Shown here: one piece after another, positions 55,908 through 64,000 of the stretch | Layout of the letters: the number at the start of each line of letters is the position of its first letter | How positions within the stretch are numbered: position 1 is the first letter of the stretch | DNA from: Patiria miniata | Lineage: Eukaryota > Echinodermata > Asteroidea > Valvatida > Asterinidae | Direction: 5' to 3' | DNA: 64,000 bases | NCBI RefSeq assembly: GCF_015706575.1 | Contig: NW_024037075.1 | Location: forward strand, 13,329,746 to 13,393,745 | Program-made: the position numbers and the translations under genes | Notes under the pieces: generated by a model | What the model saw: only the letters and a program-made list of their open reading frames with translations | Told to the model about the DNA's origin: nothing | The model's database searches: none

Positions 55908-57060
55908 TATTATTTTTTTTTGGCCTTATGACTGTTGGTTTATCATGAAGTAGGACCAGTTAGCTTCAAAATTGTCATCTTGGATGCATTCCTGTGATCA
56001 TGCATGCACCACTGATGAGTTCCATTGTTCTATAAATGGTATGTGAAAACCCTCTTGGAACAGTTTCGGGTGTAAAGAGCACATCCACTGACATACTGTT
56101 TTATCTTCCTACATGTATGCCATGCGTTTTACATGCGTTGCTAGTCAATGACATTCAGATCATATTTCAAGCAAGCACTCTGACTTGTCAGATCCAGTCA
56201 ACAGACATAAACAGGCAGGAAGTAGGCACAGCTGGCTTATCAATCACCTACAGTCAAAGCATAGCTGTATCAAGTTACGTAAACAGTCCCAGCCAGTCAA
56301 TCCTGCTTTATGTAGGCTGGGATCTCTTAACTGTTGAAAACAGTCACTTGATTGATTTTGACTGAAAGGACAACTTGGCACAATGTATGTTTGCATAGAA
56401 GCACATCCAGAATGTTTTACTTTGAGAAGACATGAACAAATCACAATAACTGTCACTTGATAATCGTAATCAATTGCAGGATTCAACACCATGCATACAT
56501 GTACATGTATCCACCTGCTTTTCGACACAGAGTTTTAATTTTGAATCCTGTTTTAATTTTTTAACGCGATTGTGGATTTTATTTGGGTTATATAACCTTT
56601 TCCACAACCCGCGACAGAAATGTCGAAGTAAATAATAATATAAATATAAAGTGCTCAGTGATGGCGCATATCTCCCATATCTCGCCTTTGCACGCTGATT
56701 ACGTAAATTGTCCGCCTACTCGAGCTAAATGCTGACCTGCAAATCATGAAGGTTGGGAGGGTCCATGAAGTGAGTTTCACTGAGGAACATATTTTGTGGT
56801 AATCTGACCTTTAAGAAATGTCAAAGGTCACAGGAGCTGAACCTGTTACAATACTTTATCTGCAACATTATATTCATTAATTGCATTATCCATGCATGAC
56901 TTTTGAATTACTGGGAGAACTTTGAAAAAAAATTTACATGATCAAAATAAATTGTGTAAATTGTTAGGAACACATGAAGGTTATGAAAGTAAAGGGCGTT
57001 TTGTTCTTCAATAGCATTTACACAGCTGCATCAGTTTGCTTAGCCAACTGATACGTGTTA
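55908..57060. other. Unit 3 noncoding sequence
   Basis: 56000-56560 has no counterpart in units 1 or 2. It holds a 109-codon open frame (56036-56365) without recognisable similarity, which I leave uncalled. 56700-57050 is the diverged match of 15700-16000. Confidence 0.4.
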
Positions 57061-57547
57061 AACATTCTAACTTGGTTATCAGTCCAAACACATGCTGGGA
57101 CTGTCTCATCAACATGGGTGATCAGTTGGGAGGGCCCAACTTGGGCAGGAACCTTATTCCCATCCAAACGATCATGATAAAAGTAAAGTTTGGTGGGACA
57201 GGGCTAGGGTGCTTGGTCCTATACCATTCAGACGGGAGGACCAAGGGCACTTGCTCAGGCCGGGCCTGGGAGCTCATCAGAGGCAGATCAAACATGTCGT
57301 CTTTTTGTAGCAACTTCCAGGGTAGCCTTGTAGAAAATGACTCGGTTTGTCTGATGACACTTTGTAGCACATGGCCGTGGATGTGCTCATCACGTACGCT
57401 CGTTGGTAAATGCGTGCCCTCTAACATCCATATATGAGTAGCAGTGCCCAACCCAAGTTAGGCTTGCCCATTGCAACCTGAATGATCTAGTTTGGCTCTA
57501 GTTGGGACAGTCCCAACATAAGCTTGGTCTGATGACCAAGTTGGGGC
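57061..57547. mobile_element. MITE with GCCCCAACTT-type ends, unit 3
   Basis: Diverged copy of 16692-17194. The right end (GACCAAGTTGGGGC) is intact, the left end decayed. Confidence 0.75.
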
Positions 57548-57718
57548 ATAGTTGGTTTGCAAATAAACAAAAGTGTGAAAAGTGAGGACCAACATTATCT
57601 TTCTTGTTTGATAAGCTGTACGATAATTCACAATGGAAACATTTCCATATCTTTTGTTCATTTCTACCAGAATCATCCATCTAATTTTCCTGTGGATTTG
57701 TTGGTTTTATCATTCCAG

Positions 57719-57800
57719 CATGTGACATACCTGGAGGTCCTGTTGGAGGTCAAACAAAGGTCACCCTTCGAAACGAACACTTGCAATTCATCGCTACATG
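57719..57800 (+). other. 82-bp exon-like segment A, unit 3
   Basis: Splice sites intact. Five changes from unit 2, four of them altering residues in the phase 1 reading near its end (WRYIV to LQFIA), so no sign of protein-level constraint there. Function unknown. Confidence 0.3.
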
Positions 57801-58851
57801 GTGAGTACCATCAATACTTGAGAAATTCACGGCATTATTTGAAGTAATGAATTTGAAGTACAATGTGTGAGTGAAATGGATTTAATTGTTCTGAATAAGT
57901 TGACTCCCAGGGTTGTATGGTATCGGAATTTTTGATTTATTGATACATACCGGTATATCTTCAATATCGATTCATGTTCAATATATCGAATATTTGCAAA
58001 ATACGTTGCAATTTCTTACCATGCAATCGCGGATCAGGTGCTTCTGAAAACATTCCTTTATCAAGTTTATGAAGTATTTTTTAAGTGGACAAATGGACAT
58101 AGATGTCCATTTTGTTTCAACGAACATGCTTCTCAGCAGCTTCCCCACCACAAAAAAGATTGGTTTGTTTACTTCAAAAGAAAGGTTTGTTTACTTGAAA
58201 CTCAGTTTTCTGACGAGACTTGCAAGCTTTCCTTTGCCTAGGTTAAAGCATGCACCGTACCAGTACATGCAGGATGTATGGTTCCTGCCACTGTAAAGAT
58301 AATAGCCAATGCTGGAAGAAGTAGGAGCAGTTTACAGCACTGAACATAAAGTCAAATCTTTACATCATAAAAAGGTCACGAAAACATCTTTAGAAAACAG
58401 GTTTATATATGATCATTCACAAAGCTTGATCTCACTTTGCTGGGTTTGTCTTTTCTGGTTTTGTCTTTGTAAGTTACAAATCCAGGCCTGCCTGCACTAA
58501 TTTGAAACAGCAAGTGATCTGCTGATGATTTTTTTTTCTATTGGCCTACTCCCTAGTCAACAATATCACGAAAAGTGATGACACATATCGTTTACGTACA
58601 CCAAATTAATAAATACACGTAGCTCAGCGAGAGACGTAATGTCACAAACACTCACACATTTTGCGATGCACTGCACGTGATCTCTTCACAAGCTACTTAT
58701 GCTCAACTCAACTCAGCTGAACTCAGTAAATGTCACTTTGGACCACATTCTTGCACTAGGGGTGTCAGTCATTGTTGGGACATTTGCTTACTTTTCGTAC
58801 GATGGAAATTACAATTATTAGGAAAAACACTTTTTCTTTCTTTTATACTAT
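57801..58851. other. Noncoding unit sequence
   Basis: Counterpart of 17491-18760. Reading frames present in one copy are interrupted in the others. No gene. Confidence 0.5.
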
Positions 58852-59133
58852 ATTTTTGAAAAAGTTGAACAAAGAAATTGACTTGAGCAGGGTTTAAACC
58901 TGCGATATCCAGATAACCATTCCTGGGTCTGTTTCATGACTTTGGATGTGATCCCTGGCTACGACCGGTTTATGGCTTCTGACTAGCGCCCCTTGAACAA
59001 AGATGTTGACAAATTGGGGCACCGCCAACATAGGGCTGGATAGCTCAGTTGGTAGAGCACCGGAATAATTATTCGGAGGTCGTGGGTTCAAGCCACACTC
59101 CAGTCAGTTTCTTTGTCCAACTTTTCAAAAATT
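58852..59133. mobile_element. Foldback element with tRNA-like arms
   Basis: The left arm (58853-58925: TTTTTGAAAAAGTTGAACAA, then GGTTTAAACCTGCGA) is the inverse of the right arm (59050-59133: GTTCAAGCCACACTCCAG, TTTGTCCAACTTTTCAAAAA). Each arm contains a tRNA T-arm and part of the anticodon arm. The right arm has the whole cloverleaf. Either two tRNA-derived pieces inserted head to head or one element whose ends are tRNA-like. Confidence 0.65.
59034..59106 (+). tRNA. tRNA-like sequence, possible anticodon AAT, probably a pseudogene
   Basis: 73 nt fold as acceptor GGCTGGA/TCCAGTC (one G-T), D-arm GCTC...GAGC, anticodon stem CCGGA/TTCGG with loop ATAATTA, variable AGGTC, T-arm GTGGG TTCAAGC CACAC with one mismatch. 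Box A (TAGCTCAGTTGG) and box B (GGTTCAAGCC) are both good. Loop position 37 is T rather than a purine and the T-stem is imperfect, and it sits inside an inverted-repeat element, so I favour a tRNA-derived element over a working tRNA-Ile. Confidence 0.45.
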
Positions 59134-59424
59134 GTTATAATTCCCCTAGTTAGTTTATCTTTGTATCTTTGTTTTTGAAAAAACGATTTTTAAATAGTTG
59201 AATGGAATTTACATATTTGCTTAAACTATGCTCTTGAGCCACGCCAATTAGTCAATTAGCCGCCCTCCCCCACCCCCCACCCCCACCCCCCCCCGAAAAA
59301 AAACCTTGAACTGTCCACACAACCAAAATGGTAATGACTTCAGACATGTCAGATGTGGATGAAGTTCCAATAAACATGTATATACCGGTATGTTTCAATT
59401 AACATGTACCGGTACGTAGTTTAA
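59134..59424. other. Short noncoding spacer
   Basis: C-rich run near 59265-59295; ends at a TTAA bordering the next MITE. No gene. Confidence 0.4.
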
Positions 59425-59488
59425 AGGGAATGTACATCATTGGCTTTTGCTGTAATTTTCAGAAATGAACTAATTGAGGAGTTAGTAT

Positions 59489-60214
59489 TGTAGCGCAACG
59501 GTGTGCTTGCAGCGAGTTATTTATAGAGCGAGCTGCAGCGAGCTTGCGCAGCGCCCTCTGTTGTTGGGTCCGTTTGCGCGGGAGGAGTTGATCACAGCGC
59601 GTCGTTGAGAACGGACGTGAATTGCGGCGTCTCGTGGAGAACGGACGTGTGTGTGTGCGTTGTCGTGTTGCTGCACTGACGTGCTGACGACTGGGCGAGG
59701 ACAGGAGGTTAGTAGCCGGAGACACACCGGGGATCTGAATCTTGGTCCGTGTGTTGCTACCTCGTGGGCTGTATCCACTGGGGCCTCGGGAGTCCTGCCG
59801 CCGGTAACTTGGGGTTGCCTGATAGGAATAGAAGTCGCAAAAGAGCGCGGGGGAGCGCTGCGAATAGTCCACCCTTGACGCAGGTGCCGCATCCAATAAT
59901 TATTGTTGATTAACTCTTACATTCTAATTGAACCCAATAGAGAATTAAAGAACTTGATTGTCGTTGTTGTCTGATGAATAAAGGTGTCAGTGTCTGTTCC
60001 TTCATCGTTTGTTCAGTCTGTCAGTTGATGTCCCTCCCTTAAGTGAACACCCTTAAGGAGACTACTTTGTACGTGTTGGCGGCATACGGCCTTCCGAACG
60101 GACGCATTCCCTAGGTCACCTAGATCATGACCGCTCGTCTAGGCTTACCAAAGGTTTAGTCAGGAGGCCAGGGCGACCCGAGTTTGGGGGAGCCCCGGTT
60201 CGATCAGCGCCACA
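59489..60214. mobile_element. Solo LTR of an LTR retrotransposon, unit 3 only
   Basis: 726 bp with TG...CA ends and short inverted TGTAGCGC/GCGCCACA termini, flanked by GTAT (59485-59488, 60215-60218; a preceding A makes a 5-bp reading possible). Unit 2 gives the empty site GTTAGTATAATG near 38243. AATAAA at 59977-59982 could serve as its poly(A) signal on the + strand. No internal region remains, as after LTR-LTR recombination. It post-dates the split of units 2 and 3. Family not determined; unrelated in sequence to the 39355-44009 element. Confidence 0.75.
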
Positions 60215-60525
60215 GTATAATGGATCAAATATTGTTACACTGACATATTTGAAGTTTTTTGTTCGAAAATGCTGGGGAAAAAAGAACAAAAACAGAAACA
60301 TTAAAGTAGTCTGGTTCCCTGACTCCACTAAAGATAAAATGGATCAATTTATAGATGCCTGAAAATTGTAAGGTAAGGGAAATTGTAAGGTAAGGGAAAT
60401 TGTAACGTAAGGAACCAGCCTAGCTGGCCTGCACCCGTTCATGACCATGTTACCAATAGCAAACAAAATTTGAACTGAAAAAAGTGGTAAATTTGGAGCA
60501 GTAGTTGAAAAATAGTTAGGTTTTT

Positions 60526-60553
60526 CCAACGGTGGTCGGCCGACCACTGTTGG
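60526..60553. repeat. 28-bp palindrome in TTAA MITE, unit 3
   Basis: CCAACGGTGGTCGG with CCGACCACTGTTGG: self-complementary except one position. Confidence 0.85.
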
Positions 60554-60718
60554 AAATTGATACAAAAATACAAATTTTCTTGAAAATGACTTCACACAAG
60601 GTGCCATTAATTTACAGGATGCTTTAAACTGTCATTTACCAACATCCGAGTAAGGTATTTCGTAAAAAATCGGTAGTTTTGTTTTTCGATGTTTGCAAAT
60701 GTTGTATATTCTCTTTAA

Positions 60719-61467
60719 CATTGTGAAGCACTGATGATATTAGTTAGTTTAAACCTTCTTGTCATTCCAAGGGACCTCATTTGTATTTTAATTTAGGATG
60801 GAAAACAGATCCTGCTTTGTCTTTGTCAACACAAAGCTTTTTGTTCAGCGGTCCATCCACGCTCGCTCATGCAGCTCGTATGTTCATGCCAATGCACTTG
60901 CGCACGACAGTCACTGGAATTAGCCGAGATTTTGGTGCATGCGCACAAACTAAGTGGAAGGGACAAACATACGTGGCAGAGACACATATTTTTTCGATCA
61001 CTGTCGATTAACTCGGAATGATTTTAAATAAATGATATCAACGATATTGATCACTTTGACATCGAGTAATTCAGTAAATCAATGGACCCTATTGGCTGCA
61101 AAGTACATTCCGAATTCACTATGAAATCTTCACTTGCAAGTAACAGTGTACATGTAACTAGTATTACTACAATATTAAACTTCAATCTTTAATCTTTCCT
61201 GGTAGACAAAAATCACCCAGATGACATTTTAGGCTTGCTATAGTGAACAACTAGACCTGTTTGCAGTCATTGAACCCTAATATCTTAGTTTATAACACCT
61301 CTCCCACAGATTCTGTGTCTTGATTGGCCGAGAGCGAGTCACATGTTACTTTATATTTTTGCTATCTTTCAGTGCCGGCCAAAAGTACTGTACCCATAGC
61401 AACCAAAGTACCTTACTATACCCGTGGTAACCAAAGTACTATACGCACTGTGTGCAAAAATGCATCG
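60719..61467. other. Noncoding unit sequence
   Basis: Counterpart of 38711-39354. Shows the empty site for the unit 2 Ty3/gypsy element near 61450 (TACGCACTGTGTGC). Confidence 0.5.
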
Positions 61468-61697
61468 GAGCAATTTCAGGGTTACTCACGTTACATTTTT
61501 GATGTACTTTTGAGTTTCCTTGGACTGTAATTACCTTACTGAAAAGGTTTAATAACTGTTATCCCCATGGTAGATAGAGTAGACCTAGACCTACCTAAGC
61601 ACCAAAGATGACATCCAGAAAAGTGTGTTATGTATGATAAACAAGACACACAAAATCGGTTACTCACGTTACAAAAATGTAACCGTGGAATTGCCCA
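61468..61697. mobile_element. MITE with GGGCAATTCCACGG ends, unit 3, decayed
   Basis: Counterpart of 44033-44273; the left end is altered (GAGCAATTTCAGGG) and the right arm shortened. Confidence 0.65.
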
Positions 61698-61939
61698 TAG
61701 GGGTGTTTGTGTTGCCCGTTGCGCATTGCCCGTTGCGCATATTGTTTCCAAGCATGCACTACAGATGGGGTTCAAACATTTCGCGAAGGGGTAGTTACAA
61801 AAAGTGCAAGTTAATTTTCAACTAATTTTGTATTGAAATAGAAGTTTATTTTTATTATATTCAGATTAAATTAATCAGTTATCACCTAAAATCAAGCATA
61901 ATCTGTGGGAGAGGTGTTATAAAGCAAAAAATGACTGCT

Positions 61940-62055
61940 TTGTACCGAGTTTCAAAATTTTTCGTCACTTGATGACCGAGATCTTGGGGGGGGGGGGGGC
62001 GGAATCCGCCCCCAGGCTGAGAGATGGTCAAAATAACCAGGCCCTTTTAGGGTTT
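61940..62055. mobile_element. Right end of piggyBac-type MITE
   Basis: Retains the GAGAGATGGTCAAAATAACC stretch and CCCTTTTAGGG end of 44768-45192. The left ~300 bp are missing, together with the palindrome that precedes it in unit 2. Confidence 0.7.
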
Positions 62056-62225
62056 AGAAATGATGATCCTACACCATCGGCTCCTCTTAATTTCTTGTTT
62101 GTTTACGATTTGCGTAGTTATTTTTATGAAGAATCGAGACGGCGTAAAGAAATTACCCATTAAAGAAAGAAAAAAAAACTGCTAGTGACATAAAGAATTC
62201 TATCAAAAAACCATTGGCAAGCAAG

Positions 62226-62286
62226 CTTATGGGACTCGAACCCACGACCTCCTGCTATTCAACCCCTGGATTCTCCAACTTGAGGA
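62226..62286 (-). repeat. tRNA-derived SINE-like fragment, unit 3
   Basis: Same as 45366-45425: minus strand AGCAGGAGGTC and GTGGGTTCGAGTCCCA. Confidence 0.6.
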
Positions 62287-62564
62287 ATTAAAATCTGCGT
62301 TTTAAAACTGTTGTCCGTCTTTAATTTGCGGCTGGATTTGTTGGTGAAAGCATCAGGGCTCTGTGGAGGAATTGACAGGTTGAAGATGAACTTCAGCTAA
62401 TTTTTTTTTTCAATATATTCGTAACAATTTAGTTGGACTGTTGGATTGGCTATTTAAAAGGCCTGATGCTTTTATAGAATCGGGCAATACATTAGTGCCA
62501 GCTTTAGGATGTAGGCCTACTTGCAAATACTTATTCAAGCACTTTCGAATTGCATTGTATCATA

Positions 62565-63008
62565 CACTCAACCAAAAAAGAAAGGTCCCCCCCCTTCAAT
62601 ACTTTTTGGTCGAACTCAAAAACTACTGACCTCTCACTCAAATAACAACTAATCAGTAAAGAAATTCCTTAGCAATCCAGCCATACTCTTTTTTTGGCTC
62701 AAAACAGTGATAATGTGTACAACATGATGCAATTTATGACAAATGATACCGAAAACAGTTGCACTTTTGTATACGTGCAAGTTGTGGTTCACACTCACCT
62801 TGCACCTATACAAAAGTGCAACGTTTGTGGCATTTGTCATAAATTGCATAATTGTGTACCCATTATCACTGTTTTGGCCAAACAAAGAGTATGGCTGGAT
62901 TGCTAAGGAATTTCTGTACTGATTAGTTGTAATTTGAGCAAGATGTGCTCAGTAGTTTTTGAGTTAGACAACATACTATTAGGGAGGTCTTTCTTTTTTG
63001 GTTGAGTG
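62565..63008. mobile_element. Fully palindromic TA-flanked MITE, unit 3
   Basis: Copy of 45518-45967, with TA at 62563-62564 and 63009-63010. The overlapping opposite-strand frames here are a product of the palindrome. Confidence 0.85.
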
Positions 63009-63010
63009 TA

Positions 63011-64000
63011 GTTCCTCATAATGCGGGTATTACAAATATGTCACTAGATATGCATTTGCTGTATACCAAGCTGTTGAGGTCAATATACACCTACGTGTTG
63101 ACTAAAGGCTCAAAAGTGAATTAAGTTGCATTGAATAGATGCTGAGCTAAAAATAGCACTTGTGAACTCATGAAATCACGTCATTTGAAAAGAAAGGTCA
63201 CCCATTGACTCGTCAACTTTGTAGATCTTTGCATGACAGCAGACCACACAAAACTTTCCATTGTTGTCTCCAGGCTAGCTGTTGACAATAAAACATTTTG
63301 GGAAAACCCAGATGTACACAATTTCTGGAGGCCTGCTGGGACAAATGTGGTTTATGTATTTGTATCGATGCGCGGGGGTTTCCAGGATAAAAAAAAATGC
63401 CTTTATTTTTTAATTAAGATATTCTCCAGACGTATTAGGACAAATATGGATAGTGCAATGTTTTGTTTCATAGTGGATGCAAACTGCTTGCATGTGACAG
63501 AATTTTCAAAGCACTTGTGAATCATGACCTTGCAACTTTTGTAAAGTTTGAGTCAGTGCCATATATGGAGGTTTATTGAGGGATTAATTTGCATAATATA
63601 GTTCCGTCAAGTGCTCATGGGATTGTTGGGTGCGGCAGCTTCATGTACAGGGCTGTAATGCTTGGACGTCTCTGAATCAACCTGCTACGAACTCAACTGT
63701 AAGTTTTGCCAGAACAATGGTTCATTTCTTTTTGTTTTGGGGTTCCTATTTTGGTTTCATGGATTGTATTAAATGTCAGGTGTAACCCTAAACCCCTTGA
63801 GTGATTTACTAGGAACCTACCCCACTCTTGCAAATTCTAACACTATATGGCAAACTCTGCACCCAAACTGTTGGACTCTGATTATGGTGGTATGACTATA
63901 CACCCCATGTAAAGCATTTACTAGTGCAGTACTCACTCCAACAGACTCCAACAAATCCTGCTGTAGGAATTTGACTGGACGGGGATTGTTAGGGTTAAGA
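63011..64000. other. Noncoding unit sequence, upstream flank of a predicted fourth NLR copy
   Basis: Nearly identical to 45970-46975. The frames at 63233-63520 are the same noncoding frames as at 46192. The window ends about 890 bp before where the next start exon would fall. Confidence 0.5.

Larger units (their letters stand above)
59425..60714. mobile_element. TTAA MITE, unit 3, interrupted by a solo LTR
   Basis: Ends AGGGAATGTACATCATTGGC and GTTGTATATTCTCT, with TTAA at 59421-59424 and 60715-60718. The central palindrome is at 60526-60553. Without the LTR it is ~560 bp, like 47094-47607. Confidence 0.8.
47860..64000. repeat. Tandem segmental duplication, unit 3 (runs off the window)
   Basis: Same landmark order as units 1 and 2. 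The last base corresponds to about 46975 of unit 2, so roughly 0.9 kb of this unit is missing before the expected next start exon. Unit 3 lacks the GGTCACTCC transposon and the TA-flanked palindromic MITE shared by units 1 and 2, and alone carries the solo LTR. Confidence 0.8.

Noticed and set aside
59459-59896. Two Arg/Ser-rich minus-strand frames of 123-145 codons
   Set aside because: They fall within the solo LTR and its flank; composition-driven, no similarity.

Overview
This is a eukaryotic, intron-bearing, repeat-crowded AT-rich window with no bacterial features. Large tandemly duplicated NACHT-LRR (NLR-type) receptor genes, many short inverted-repeat DNA transposons, L2/CR1-like LINEs and frequent TACATG runs fit a marine invertebrate deuterostome (cephalochordate, echinoderm or hemichordate). 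I cannot name the species from sequence alone.

Layout: the window is a tandem segmental duplication of about 20-25 kb per unit. The only convincing host genes are three paralogous NACHT-LRR receptors, all on the + strand. Their large NACHT-LRR exons lie at 4829-7842 (gene 1), 29574-32287 (gene 2) and 49681-52223 (gene 3). Two short upstream coding exons can be recognised. A start exon lies at 23409-23502 for gene 2 and 47860-47950 for gene 3. A second 114-bp exon lies at 48627-48740 for gene 3 only; in gene 2 its place is taken by a transposon. All junctions are phase 1, so genes with and without the second exon stay in frame. Gene 1 has lost or displaced its upstream exons behind a broken LINE and a 145-bp satellite. 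The window ends inside what looks like the upstream flank of a fourth copy.

Between the genes the sequence is almost wholly mobile-element debris: hAT-, mariner-, Harbinger-, piggyBac- and TTAA-type non-autonomous elements, a foldback element with ~60-bp repeat arms, two LINEs, a young Ty3/gypsy LTR element (39355-44009), a solo LTR (59489-60214) and tRNA-derived pieces. Because the units are paralogous, one unit often gives the empty site for an insertion in another, so target duplications can be read directly.

The units are mosaic. Gene 2 resembles gene 3 in its coding exon and near 3' flank, but from about 33.18 to 37.9 kb unit 2 is nearly identical to unit 1 (10.11-17.9 kb), and beyond that it again matches unit 3. 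This points to gene conversion or unequal exchange. The LRR region varies by whole 168-bp modules (6, 5 and 4 copies). Together these suggest a rapidly turning-over receptor cluster, presumably in innate immunity; that role is inferred from the family.
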